From Pigmentiphaga aceris (GTDB lineage: Bacteria; Pseudomonadota; Gammaproteobacteria; Burkholderiales; Burkholderiaceae_B), in the NCBI RefSeq assembly GCF_008119665.1, contig NZ_CP043046.1, forward strand, positions 1,612,001 through 1,676,000: DNA of 64,000 bases, written 5' to 3'. Position 1 is the first letter of the stretch; each line of letters starts with the position of its first letter. Shown here one piece after another: positions 54,498 to 63,114 of this stretch. The notes under the pieces are model-generated. The model made no database searches, was not told where the DNA came from, and saw nothing but the letters and a program-made list of their open reading frames with translations. The position numbers and the translations under genes are program-made.

Positions 54498-55502
54498 ATG
54501 TTGATGAAGGTCTCGAATAAGGACAAGGCACCGCTGATTCTCGCGGTCGACGATGAACCCAGCAATCTGTCGCTGTTGCGGCAGATATTGCAGGACACCT
54601 ACCGCATGTCCTTTGCCAAGGACGGCGAGCGGGCGATCGCGCTTGCCAAGGTGGAGCGTCCCCAGCTGATCCTGCTGGATGTGATGATGCCCGGCATGAC
54701 CGGCCATGAGGTGTGCCGACGGCTCAAGGCCGATCCGGCGCTGGCGGGTACCCCGGTGATCTTCGTGACGGCGCTGGTCGATCCGCAGGACGAACTGGCT
54801 GGGTTCGATGCGGGGGCCGTGGACTACATCGCCAAGCCCTTCAGCCCCCCGATCGTGCGGGCGCGTATTCGCACGCATCTGTCATTGGTCCGTTTCGACG
54901 AAGTGCGGCGCACCCAGCTTCAGGTGGTGCAACGCCTGGGGCTGGCCGCCGAGTACAAGGACAACGAGACCGGTCTGCACGTGATTCGCATGAGTCACTA
55001 CGCCCGTCTGCTTGGTCTGGCCGCAGGGCTGAGCGAGGACGAGGCTGAAGACCTGCTTCACGCCGCGCCCATGCATGACGTCGGCAAGATCGGCATTCCC
55101 GATCGCATTCTGCAAAAGCCCGGCCCGCTCAGCCCCGAGGAATGGCGAGAGATGCAGCGCCACGTCAACATTGGCGCAGACATCATCGGGGAACAGCCTT
55201 CCGGCATGTTGGCGATGGCGCGGAACATTGCGCTGACGCATCACGAAAAATGGAATGGCGAGGGATATCCGTCTGGCTTGTCCGGCACCGCGATTCCATT
55301 GGTCGGGCGGATCGTGGCGATTGCCGATGTGTTCGACGCCTTGACATCGAAGCGCCCCTACAAGGAAGCGTGGCCCGTCGATCGTGCGGTCGATTATCTG
55401 CTCGAACAGCGGGGCCGGCACTTCGATCCCGAGCTGGTGGATCTGTTCGTCGGCCTGATGCCCGCCGTATGCGAGGTCATGAATACCTGGGCCGAGGCCT
55501 GA
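54498..55502 (+). CDS. Response regulator with HD-GYP output domain
   Basis: The 334-residue protein has a receiver domain (about 12-130) with the acidic pair VDDE, the phosphorylation site Asp61 in LLDVMMPGMTG, and the conserved lysine in YIAKPFSP. The output (150-330) is an HD-GYP domain: HDVGKIGIPDRIL gives the HD metal pair and HHEKWNGEGYPSGLSG the GYP motif. It should cleave cyclic di-GMP when phosphorylated. No cognate kinase is adjacent. It is divergent from the GGDEF-EAL gene. Confidence 0.93.
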   Translation: MLMKVSNKDKAPLILAVDDEPSNLSLLRQILQDTYRMSFAKDGERAIALAKVERPQLILLDVMMPGMTGHEVCRRLKADPALAGTPVIFVTALVDPQDELAGFDAGAVDYIAKPFSPPIVRARIRTHLSLVRFDEVRRTQLQVVQRLGLAAEYKDNETGLHVIRMSHYARLLGLAAGLSEDEAEDLLHAAPMHDVGKIGIPDRILQKPGPLSPEEWREMQRHVNIGADIIGEQPSGMLAMARNIALTHHEKWNGEGYPSGLSGTAIPLVGRIVAIADVFDALTSKRPYKEAWPVDRAVDYLLEQRGRHFDPELVDLFVGLMPAVCEVMNTWAEA

Positions 55503-55610
55503 GGGGCATAACCTTCGCCCATGCCAGTCGGCCATGTCCATCGCCCATGCCCGCCTGCGGTATCGTGCTGGCCTTGGCCATCTTCTGGCTTTACGCATCA
55601 CGGACGATTC

Positions 55611-55826
55611 ATGCAGCACGATTTCACCCTCACCAGCGACTACATCGCCCTTAACGACCTGCTCAAACTGACTGGCCTGTGCGCATCGGGTGGCGAGGCC
55701 AAGATGTTGATCGCCGATCATTACGTGTCGGTCAACGACCAGATCGAAACCCGCAAGACCTACAAGGTACGCGCGGGGGACGTGGTGGTGCTGGGTGACG
55801 AGCGCATCGTCGTCAGCGGCGCTTAA
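55611..55826 (+). CDS. S4-domain RNA-binding protein (YbcJ-like)
   Basis: The 71-residue protein consists of a single S4 RNA-binding domain: YIALNDLLKLTGLCASGGEAKMLIADHYVSVNDQIETRKTYKVRAGDVV. This matches the small YbcJ/RlbA group. The start is the ATG at 55611; the longer frame from 55521 has no support. These proteins bind structured RNA, possibly the ribosome, but no precise role is settled. It is on the same strand as the HD-GYP gene, 108 bases downstream. Confidence 0.85.
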   Translation: MQHDFTLTSDYIALNDLLKLTGLCASGGEAKMLIADHYVSVNDQIETRKTYKVRAGDVVVLGDERIVVSGA

Positions 55827-56050
55827 GCTGCCACACTCGCCGGCCATACCCAGCCATACCCGCCGCACCACGAGGTACCCACGGTTTTTCGTCGTTGCCG
55901 CGCTGGAAAGAACGGTCGTGCCCGCTCAGGCATGACTCCTGCGATAGCTTCCACAAACGCCCGTTGCCATCTGGCCTGCGTTGAGCGCGCATGCAACCCG
56001 CCGTCCGGCCACCCCATCGCATGCGCGCATCTCGTTCACAGGAGAACCAC

Positions 56051-56206
56051 ATGCTTGGGACCATTCTGCTTATCGTTCTTATCTTGCTGCTCATCGGCGC
56101 ACTGCCGACCTGGGGCCACAGCCGCAGCTGGGGTTACGGCCCCACCGGTGGCCTGGGCCTGGTCGTGGTGATCGTGCTGGTGCTGGTGCTCATGGGCAGG
56201 ATCTAA
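56051..56206 (+). CDS. DUF3309 small membrane protein
   Basis: The 51-residue protein is MLGTILLIVLILLLIGALPT followed by WGHSRSWGYGPTGGLGLVVV and a second hydrophobic helix. This two-helix layout with the glycine/tryptophan turn is the DUF3309 pattern. GGAGAA precedes the ATG at 56051. The family is widespread in beta- and alphaproteobacteria with unknown function. A perfect terminator follows. Confidence 0.85.
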   Translation: MLGTILLIVLILLLIGALPTWGHSRSWGYGPTGGLGLVVVIVLVLVLMGRI

Positions 56207-56211
56207 CGCAA

Positions 56212-56246
56212 ATCGGCCGACAGGTAGGCTTTACCTGTCGGCCGAT
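56212..56246 (+). terminator. Terminator after the DUF3309 gene
   Basis: ATCGGCCGACAGGTA and TACCTGTCGGCCGAT form a perfect 15-bp stem around a five-base loop. T content after it is modest (ATTGTG). Confidence 0.7.
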
Positions 56247-56330
56247 ATTGTGGGTAATACTTACCCGTACGTGCTGCAGAGAGCTAGGCTCGGAGATGTC
56301 TGCCCACACAGCGCAGATGTCCCCGATGAA

Positions 56331-57332
56331 TCACCAAGGCGGATTGCTCGAATTATCTGCTGTCGTTGACGACGGTGTTGACGATGCCTTCGGTGCGGAT
56401 GATGCCGTTGGCGTAGACGACGGCTGCGGTGCCTGGGACGCCTGCTCCCCACCCAGCGCCTCGGTCACATCGGCGATCAGCTTGGCGAGTTCACCCGACA
56501 TGAGTACGAAGTCGGCGTCGAAACGCTCGTCGTCCCCCGTTCCACCCGTATCGGTCTGTTCCTTCAGCACATCCAGCGCCGCAATGCGCTTGAGCGCCAG
56601 CGATTCCGTGAGCACGAAGGAAACGCGATCTGCCCAGGTCATGGCCAGACGGGTGCACTGCTTGCCAGCTTCAATGTGGCGACGGACTTCATCGACCTCG
56701 ATCGAATGCTTCACATAGCGCACCGTTGCCTTGCTGTCGCCAGTCGAACGCAGCTCGGTGTCCTGGTCGATCGAGAACCCTGCGGGGGCTTCGTCGGCGA
56801 GCAGCCAGCTGGTCATGGCAGCCGACGGCGACTGATTCACATGGAACAGGCTGAGCGGCAGCGGATCAATTGCCTTGTGCAGCAACTCGATGACTTCGTC
56901 GCAGATCGCCGACGAGGCAGCATCGATGACCAGCCAGCCGTTGTTCGTATCGATCCACACCCGTGTATCGCGGAACAGGCTGAATGCCTTCGGACGCAGT
57001 TCGTCGGTGATGGCTTCCTTGATCTCGCGCATCTGCTTGCGCCCGGGCTTGAAACCTTGCTGGGCTTCGATGTCCGCCGCCTTGGCCTTGGTGAACTGAT
57101 TGATCACGCTGGCCGGCAGCAGCTTCTTCTCGGTGCGCATGGTCAACAGCAGTTGGCCGTTGATCCCGTGAACCAGCAAGTCGTTTTCGCGCGGCGAAAT
57201 CCAACCCTTGGTCTGGCCTTCCAGCGTGCCGCCCGGTTCAAACGTGTGGGGCACCAGCTGGTCGTGGATTTGTTCGGCAGTCTGCGGCCAAGGAGCGGGC
57301 AGACGGTAGATCTGTAGGTTCTTGAACCACAT
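56331..57332 (-). CDS. rdgC: Recombination-associated protein RdgC
   Basis: RdgC forms a ring around double-stranded DNA and limits RecA. The 333-residue protein begins [11 protein letters not shown], the family start, and has the typical [67 protein letters not shown] and [19 protein letters not shown]. The last 40 residues are a Ser/Thr/Pro-rich tail that goes beyond the usual 300-305-residue length and is probably unstructured. It is convergent with the DUF3309 gene. Confidence 0.95.
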   Translation of the reverse strand: MWFKNLQIYRLPAPWPQTAEQIHDQLVPHTFEPGGTLEGQTKGWISPRENDLLVHGINGQLLLTMRTEKKLLPASVINQFTKAKAADIEAQQGFKPGRKQMREIKEAITDELRPKAFSLFRDTRVWIDTNNGWLVIDAASSAICDEVIELLHKAIDPLPLSLFHVNQSPSAAMTSWLLADEAPAGFSIDQDTELRSTGDSKATVRYVKHSIEVDEVRRHIEAGKQCTRLAMTWADRVSFVLTESLALKRIAALDVLKEQTDTGGTGDDERFDADFVLMSGELAKLIADVTEALGGEQASQAPQPSSTPTASSAPKASSTPSSTTADNSSNPPW

Positions 57333-57498
57333 GGAGACGGCGCCGGCAAAGGGTCGATTCTACCGCGCGCGGGCCGCCCGCTCATCCGCAGCTGTGGCGG
57401 ACTTATCTCATGCTGTATTGGCGCTGTGCTCGTAATGTGCTTGTGCGTTGCTTGTGCGGTATTCGCCAGGCCGATTCCAGGAAGGCGCGGCGCTGCGT

Positions 57499-58062
57499 TC
57501 ACCGAAATGCCAAGGCCACCTTCAACCCCTCGGCTTCCACCGTGATGTCAGTGGGTTCGACCCGACGTCCGCCCACCGCCAACTCTTCCGGTTTGAACGT
57601 GTGAACCGCATAGTCGCGCAAGACTTCGCTGGCCAGCACGCTGGCCGCACTATTGAGCTGTTGCGCATATATCGGGGACAGTCCGGGCACGTCGACTGCC
57701 TCCACACCAGGGCGGTCCAGCAACACGGCACGTCGCGCAGCGTCGTAGCGCAAACCGTTGGTGACCGACAGGCGACCGTCGATCGGTGCACCAAGCATGG
57801 GATTTTCCACGCGCGCATCCAACCGTGTGCGCAGTCGGTTGTTCGCGGCATCCATGCTGACGACGGGATTGGCCAAGCGTATCGACATCACCTGCGCGTA
57901 TCTGGCGGTGACGGGAAAACGGGTCAGTACCGCAGCTTGGATTTCATCACGTGTGAACGTGAACTCGTTGTTCCAGATGTTGTAGCCCGCCCGTGCAGAA
58001 GGCACGGCAAGCAGGGGGTTGAGTGCAAAAAGCTGAAGCAGATGACGGCGTGACTGGCGCAT
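57499..58062 (-). CDS. DUF1439 family exported protein
   Basis: The 187-residue protein begins MRQSRRHLLQLFALNPLLAVPSARA, a signal peptide with a twin-arginine-like SRRHLLQ motif. The mature part, NEFTFTRDEIQAAVLTRFPVTARYAQVMSIRLANPVVSMDAANNRLRTRLDARV and later DVPGLSPIYAQQLN, matches DUF1439, a family of periplasmic proteins or lipoproteins (YceB-like) with a lipid-binding type fold. No lipobox cysteine is present here. The start at 58062 is chosen over the much longer frame to 58227. Function unknown. Confidence 0.82.
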   Translation of the reverse strand: MRQSRRHLLQLFALNPLLAVPSARAGYNIWNNEFTFTRDEIQAAVLTRFPVTARYAQVMSIRLANPVVSMDAANNRLRTRLDARVENPMLGAPIDGRLSVTNGLRYDAARRAVLLDRPGVEAVDVPGLSPIYAQQLNSAASVLASEVLRDYAVHTFKPEELAVGGRRVEPTDITVEAEGLKVALAFR

Positions 58063-58235
58063 GGGTGTGGGCGGAAATCGACAATAGTAGTGCTGGTGCG
58101 ACCGGCTGCCAGCTACATGGTTCGGTCGGCAAGGTGACTGGACGTCACGAGGCACATAGCAGTTGATCATCGTGGCTGGTGTTGCGGGCAGTTGTCGCAA
58201 CGGTTGCCACTGCAACCAGTGATGCAATCACGGTC

Positions 58236-58259
58236 GTTATTGCAACTATGTTGCGTAAC
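58236..58259. promoter_or_regulatory. Possible Zur-type operator
   Basis: GTTATTGCAAC and GTTGCGTAAC face each other across two to three bases, an imperfect dyad of the GTTAT-ATAAC kind used by Zur. It lies about 85 bases before the ZnuA-type gene. The match is only moderate. Confidence 0.35.
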
Positions 58260-58341
58260 GTGGCATCATGTCGGCCGTTGATTGGCCGATTCACGCGTGG
58301 CGTGGCGGTCTGTATTCATTGTTGAAGGATGCGTTCACACC

Positions 58342-59325
58342 ATGAAAAAAATTCTGGCAGCCTGCCTGTTGGCCGTAACCTCTCTGGGCGCGCAGGCGCA
58401 GGAAAAGATGCCCGTGGTGGCGAGTTTCAGCATCCTGGGTGACCTGGTTACCGAGATCGGTGGCGATCGCGTGTCGGTGCGCACCCTGGTCGGACCGGAC
58501 GGCGACGCGCACGTGTTCCAGCCCAGCCCGCAGGACGCGGCAGTGTTGGCATCGGCGCGCTTGCTGGTGGTCAATGGCCTGGGCTTCGAGGGCTGGATTT
58601 CACGCCTGACGAGCACGACCCGGTTTGCCGGCGTGACCACCGTGGCAAGCGAAGGGGTACAGGCGCTGGACATGGAAGAGCCGGACGATCACAAAGGGCA
58701 TAGCGATCACAAAGGCCACAGTCATGCAGGCCACGACCACAAGCCTGCCGAAAAACCTGCTGCCAAACCCGCCGCAGACCACCATCATCACGGTTCCCAA
58801 GACCCGCACGCCTGGCAGGACGCCACACGCGTGAAGACCTACGTTGCCAATATCCTGGCCGGGCTGATCAAGATGGACCCGGCGGGTGCCGACTACTTCA
58901 AGGCGCGTGCGCTGGCCTACGATGCAAAGCTGGATGCGCTTGACCAATGGATCGTGGCGCAGATTGCGTCAGTGCCGGCCGCCAAGCGCAAGGTGATCAC
59001 CTCGCACGACGCTTTCGGTTACTACGAGAATCGTTATGGCGTCGAGTTCGTGTCGGCTGCTGGCGTCAGCACCCAGGCCGAAGCGGCGGCGGGGGACGTT
59101 GCCAGCATCATTCGTCAGGCGCGCAAGGAACAGATCAAGGCAATCTTTGTGGAAAACATCTCGAACGATCGGCTGATCCAGCAGGTTGCGCGCGAAGCCA
59201 AGGCCACCGTTGGCGCGCCGCTTTTCTCTGATGCGCTGTCTGCCAAGACCGGCCCCGCAGGCGATTATCTGAGCATGATGCGCTACAACACCGAGCAACT
59301 GGTCAAAGGCATGAAGCTGAACTGA
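58342..59325 (+). CDS. Zinc/manganese ABC transporter substrate-binding protein (ZnuA-like)
   Basis: The 327-residue periplasmic metal-binding protein has a Sec signal ending AQA-QEKM. The cluster A-I features are VVASFSILGDLVTEIGGDRVSVRTLVGPDGDAHVFQPSPQD with the first His ligand, a long His/Asp-rich loop (DHKGHSDHKGHSHAGHDH) and then HHHHGSQDPHAWQDA, DAFGYYENRYG and VENISNDRLIQ. The His-rich loop favours zinc over manganese. No ATPase or permease genes are next to it; a terminator follows directly. The start at 58342 gives the signal peptide; the frame is open from 58282. Confidence 0.92.
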   Translation: MKKILAACLLAVTSLGAQAQEKMPVVASFSILGDLVTEIGGDRVSVRTLVGPDGDAHVFQPSPQDAAVLASARLLVVNGLGFEGWISRLTSTTRFAGVTTVASEGVQALDMEEPDDHKGHSDHKGHSHAGHDHKPAEKPAAKPAADHHHHGSQDPHAWQDATRVKTYVANILAGLIKMDPAGADYFKARALAYDAKLDALDQWIVAQIASVPAAKRKVITSHDAFGYYENRYGVEFVSAAGVSTQAEAAAGDVASIIRQARKEQIKAIFVENISNDRLIQQVAREAKATVGAPLFSDALSAKTGPAGDYLSMMRYNTEQLVKGMKLN

Positions 59326-59385
59326 TGCCAGAACCACGCACAGGGCGGCAGGTATTTGCTGCCGCGCTGTGAGGAGTGTTACCGA

Positions 59386-59418
59386 AGACGAAGGCCGTAT
59401 TGGCCTTCGTCTTTTTTT
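59386..59418 (+). terminator. Terminator after the ZnuA-like gene
   Basis: AGACGAAGGCC and GGCCTTCGTCT form a perfect 11-bp stem with a five-base loop and run into seven Ts. Confidence 0.92.
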
Positions 59419-59743
59419 GTGCCTGGCGCGGCCAGCGGTATTCCGCCTGATTTATACAAGCTTTCTGTGGACAAGCTTGGGGGAATGTCCATAAGAAGGT
59501 TCAAAAATCTTTAATAATCAATGGCTTGATTGTTGCTGCCTATTAATTGGGCAGCGTGCGGTTTTCGCTGTTTCCGCTTGCGTTTCAGTGGTTCGTCAGC
59601 CTGGGTCATCCACAGGCTGCTTGGCTCTACCGTAAGCACGCTTTTGTCCGGAAATAACTGGACAAGATGTCGGCGCGCTTCGCCGCTAAGCTGGTCTCGA
59701 CTGTGCAGCCATCCACTTGCACCCAAGACCACAAGGAATAGCA
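59419..59743. other. AT-rich intergenic stretch with DnaA-box-like sites
   Basis: About 325 bp without a convincing gene. Near-matches to the DnaA box TTATCCACA are TGTGGACAA at 59466-59474 (reverse), TGTCCATAA at 59486-59494 (weaker) and TCATCCACA at 59606-59614. Between them lies an AT-rich segment (59501-59550). No dnaA, rpmH or parAB gene is nearby. Confidence 0.4.
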
Positions 59744-59917
59744 ATGCTCAAACTCGCCATCCTCTTCGCGATCATTTCCGTGATCGCCGGTATCTTCGGC
59801 TTCACCGGTATTTCCGCAGGCGCGGCTGGTATCGCCAAGATTCTGTTCTTCATCGCCATCGCGCTGTTCGTGATCTTCATCGCGCTGGCCTTCATGGCCG
59901 GATCGCTGATCCTGTAG
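59744..59917 (+). CDS. DUF1328 small membrane protein (YtjA-like)
   Basis: The 57-residue protein is nearly all hydrophobic, [20 protein letters not shown] then [20 protein letters not shown] and a second helix, which is the DUF1328/YtjA pattern. AAGGAA stands before ATG 59744. Homologues are common small inner membrane proteins, sometimes linked to osmotic stress; no role is shown here. It has its own upstream region after a terminator. Confidence 0.87.
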   Translation: MLKLAILFAIISVIAGIFGFTGISAGAAGIAKILFFIAIALFVIFIALAFMAGSLIL

Positions 59918-60039
59918 TCCACAGCAGGGCAGGCATCCGGATCTGGGTGCCTGCCTGACCGGTATCAAATGCAGGGTCGATGCAAGAATCGACACGTTGA
60001 TTGACATGTCGATCAGCGATCAGTGCGCTGCTTCGAAGA

Positions 60040-60489
60040 TCAAACCCGCACAGGCTGTTGTGCCTTCAATTGCCCCAATGCGTCGGCGAATAGATGAAGC
60101 GGGTCATCAGAGGCGGCAATCATGTTGCCCCCGACCAGTAGCACCAGTACGCGGTTGGGCAGCTCGACCAGCGACAGGGCACCGGGTTCGATGGCTACAC
60201 CTGCCTTGGGCGCAATGATCTTGAACGCCTGAATCAGGACGGCGATTTCTTCAGCGTCGTAACTGAAGTGCTCGTGCGCAAACGCACGGCTGACTTCGTC
60301 GACCAAAGCCTGGCTGGTGCGCTGCAAGCCTTGTTCTACGCCATAGACTTGCGCGCTCAACATATCGTCCTGATCAGCAAGCACGCTTATTGCTGAGGCA
60401 GGTATGTCGGGACGTATTGTCTGCAATACGCACTGCAGCTGACCTTGCGTGGCAAGTAGGCGATCCTGGCTGATCTGGGATGCGAGCAT
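60040..60489 (-). CDS. Hypothetical protein (149 aa)
   Basis: I do not recognise a family. The protein is soluble, without signal peptide or membrane segment. The N-terminal half is helical (QALVDEVSRAFAHEHFSYDAEEIAVLIQAFKI). The second half has beta-rich AGVAIEPGALSLVELPNRVLVLLVGGN. GGAGAATCGTC stands before the ATG at 60489, and codon use is normal, so it is probably a real gene. It lies next to a histidine kinase gene on the same strand but with 135 bases between. Confidence 0.6.
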   Translation of the reverse strand: MLASQISQDRLLATQGQLQCVLQTIRPDIPASAISVLADQDDMLSAQVYGVEQGLQRTSQALVDEVSRAFAHEHFSYDAEEIAVLIQAFKIIAPKAGVAIEPGALSLVELPNRVLVLLVGGNMIAASDDPLHLFADALGQLKAQQPVRV

Positions 60490-60624
60490 GACGATTCTCC
60501 GCTTGTCATTGCCTCCAGACTAGTCTTACCCGTCCGTCAGACGGGTTACATGCCGTGTACCTTCATTTCCGGGTATGACACGCACACCCCCATCCAATGT
60601 ACTGACGAGCTGCCGCAAGCGGCT

Positions 60625-62274
60625 TCACTGCGCCGCCGACGCGACTGGATCGAGCCTGACCACGATACGACTATGTTGCACTGTCCGGTCGATATGAATT
60701 GCCTGATCGCCACGGCGCGAGAAAGTACGTACCAGTCGAATGCCCAGACCACCGGTCTGGGATTGCGGCTGCGGGAAGGACTCCGGGAATCCCGGGCCAT
60801 CGTCTTCCACTGTCAGCTCAAGCGCGTCGGGTCTGCTGTTCAGGCTGACCGTTACCGTGCCGCGTCCGTATTTCAGGGCATTGGTCACCAATTCGGCAGT
60901 GATCAGCCCCAATGAGGTCAAGCGGTCTGCGGGCATGGGCAGCGGATCTGCGTTCAACACGATATTGCGACCGCCGCGCCAGTCGGCCAGTGAGCGTTGC
61001 AAGTCATCCAGCAGGGCTTGAAGGTACTGAACGGCGTCCGAATCCATTGGCGCGCCTTCACGATACAAGCGCTCGTGAACGGCACCGACCGTCATGACAC
61101 GGTTGGATGCTGCATTCAGGTGTTCACGCACCGTCACGTCCATACTGGTGGCGGCCTGCATCGACAGCAGGGTGCGGATCAGCTGCAAACTGTTGCGCAC
61201 ACGGTGATGTACCTCAAGCAACAGCAGCTTCTGGTGATCAAGCCGGGATTCGTGGTGATTCAGCAGCTCGGTCAAGGACTGTTCGTTGGCCACGCGCTCG
61301 GTGATGTCGCGCCACGTCGCCATCAGGCGCGTGATCTCCCCTGCGTCGTCGCGAACCGGGGAGATCGTCACATCGAACCACATCGGCGGCTTGCTGCCGC
61401 CCGCTGCCTGGGTGCCAGAAGTCGCTTCATCCTCAGTCTCATTGCTTGTAGGCCACGGGGCTTCAAAGCGTGAGGTTGTGCCCGCAGCAGCCTGGGCCAG
61501 GGCCTTGGCGGCAGCGCCTTGTTCGGCAGCTTGCCAAAGCGACAGCCACGCGCTGCCAGGATCGCCAAGGGCGGCCTCAGGCTGAGTTGCGCGCGCTTTC
61601 AGCAGTTCCGCACCACGTCGGTTGATGAATTCAAGCTGGCCATCGATGCCGATCAGCTGGATGCTGTCCGGGCTTGCGTCCAGCATGCTGGTAGAGCTGC
61701 CGGGAGAATCGGTGTGCACGGTTTCGGCCGAGTCACGTTCCAATGCCAGCGCAATCGTATTGGCAATGGTTTCGAGAAACGCGATGTCACGTGCAGACAG
61801 GTGCTGGCTTGCCGGTGCGTCCGCTTCAAGCACGCCGTAGCGCTGGGTATCGCCGCGAATGATCACATTCAGCGCACGTTTGATCCCGTACTTGCGCAGC
61901 AGTTCCGGGGTGCGGAACCGTTTCTCCCCAGGCAGGTCCACCGACAAGACGGGCTGCCCGGTCTGGAACGCAAAGCCAGCCGGGCTTTCCAGGTCCGCCC
62001 CCAGGCGTGCGGTGCCAATGTCTTCGGGCAGCCAGCCAATGCCTGCTTCCAGCAGGAACGAGTTTTCTTCGGGCAGGTGACGCAGGACTTTGGCAAAGCT
62101 GACTTCCAGGCCCTCGGCGACCACCACGCAGCTTTCGCGCAGCAGGTCGGGAATCTGGCGGCTTCTGAGTGCAAACAGCGCGAAACGAACGGTCAGCGCT
62201 TGTTGTCGGCGTATGCGGTCCAGACGCGTGGCGTCCTGCGCGAAGTCAGGATCGACGGGGGGCAAGGTGTGCAT
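60625..62274 (-). CDS. GAF-PAS sensor histidine kinase (HisKA_2 type)
   Basis: From the ATG at 62274 the protein has 549 residues: a GAF domain (about 30-190, LRESCVVVAEGLEVSFAKVLRHLPEE through DIAFLETIANTIALALERD), a PAS domain (about 200-335, DASPDSIQLIGIDGQLEFINRRG ... WRDITERV) and a kinase core. The phosphoacceptor histidine is in LLLLEVHHRVRNSLQLI, the HisKA_2 signature, and the ATPase has LVTNALKYGRG, VEDDGPGFP and GGLGIRLV. A TTG at 62439 would extend the start, but that part looks like promoter DNA. It is divergent from a response regulator gene. Confidence 0.9.
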   Translation of the reverse strand: MHTLPPVDPDFAQDATRLDRIRRQQALTVRFALFALRSRQIPDLLRESCVVVAEGLEVSFAKVLRHLPEENSFLLEAGIGWLPEDIGTARLGADLESPAGFAFQTGQPVLSVDLPGEKRFRTPELLRKYGIKRALNVIIRGDTQRYGVLEADAPASQHLSARDIAFLETIANTIALALERDSAETVHTDSPGSSTSMLDASPDSIQLIGIDGQLEFINRRGAELLKARATQPEAALGDPGSAWLSLWQAAEQGAAAKALAQAAAGTTSRFEAPWPTSNETEDEATSGTQAAGGSKPPMWFDVTISPVRDDAGEITRLMATWRDITERVANEQSLTELLNHHESRLDHQKLLLLEVHHRVRNSLQLIRTLLSMQAATSMDVTVREHLNAASNRVMTVGAVHERLYREGAPMDSDAVQYLQALLDDLQRSLADWRGGRNIVLNADPLPMPADRLTSLGLITAELVTNALKYGRGTVTVSLNSRPDALELTVEDDGPGFPESFPQPQSQTGGLGIRLVRTFSRRGDQAIHIDRTVQHSRIVVRLDPVASAAQ

Positions 62275-62493
62275 GAAGTTCGGCTCGTCTGAAGTGCGTG
62301 CGCATGGCGTGATAGGTCTGCACGAGAACCTGAGATAGTTTTCATGGTCACCCGCGCACATTCTATCCAGCGCCCAGATAAATTGCTCAGGCACGCTATT
62401 TGCTGAAGCCCGCTCAGTTAGGCGTGATATATCGTTCAAATACGGGTGTCATGCCATGGAATCAGTCTCAGGCGTGAGACGCGGAGGAAGTTG

Positions 62494-62964
62494 ATGCAAC
62501 AGTTTTACGAGGGCGAGATCGTGCGAAGCCAGCGGACCAATTGGCCGACACAGCAACATGAGCACGCTCGTGTGTTGATCGTCGAGGACGATGGCGAAGC
62601 GCGCGAGGCGCTGCATATGCTGTTGACGCTTCAGGGCTTCGAGGTGGCAGTGGCCGCTGACGGTGCCGAAGGTCTGCGCCTGGCCAGTGGGTTCCAGCCG
62701 CATCTGGTATTGCTGGACATCTCCATGCCCTTGATGGATGGGTTCGATGTGGCGCGCATGCTGCGTGACATGTCGTTTGCCAGCCGCCCGCGTCTGGTGG
62801 CGCTGACCGCGCTGACCGCGCCGGCAGATATTCAGCACGCTTTTGACGCAGGCTTCGACGAGTACTGCGCCAAGCCGGTCGAACCGGCACGTATCTACAG
62901 CATCGTCAATCGTCACGCGGATGCACTGGGATTGAAGCGACATCGCCGTCCGCCGGCCAACTGA
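62494..62964 (+). CDS. Single-domain response regulator
   Basis: The 156-residue protein is a receiver domain with short tails: ARVLIVEDDGEAREALHML with the acidic pair, Asp75 in LVLLDISMPLMDGF as the phosphorylation site, LVALTALTA with the switch Thr, and YCAKPVEPARI with the conserved lysine. No output domain is present, so it may act through protein contact. GGAGGAAG gives a strong ribosome site for the ATG at 62494. It is divergent from the GAF-PAS kinase, its probable partner, and precedes another PAS sensor gene. Confidence 0.92.
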   Translation: MQQFYEGEIVRSQRTNWPTQQHEHARVLIVEDDGEAREALHMLLTLQGFEVAVAADGAEGLRLASGFQPHLVLLDISMPLMDGFDVARMLRDMSFASRPRLVALTALTAPADIQHAFDAGFDEYCAKPVEPARIYSIVNRHADALGLKRHRRPPAN

Positions 62965-63114
62965 TCCCCACGACGCAGCGAGTTCAAGCCTTTTTAAGCT
63001 TGGGCGAGGTGCTGCGCGTGTAAACTTTGTCGCCCGCGTTCGGGCCAAGTGCCATGTGGTGCTCTGGTTCATGATCGATACTGGTATCGGCCGTGGTGTT
63101 GACTGGTGTCGCCA

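Noticed and set aside
59511..59744. 77-codon minus-strand frame upstream of the DUF1328 gene
   Set aside because: No ribosome site, overlaps the promoter region of DUF1328, and shows no recognisable family.
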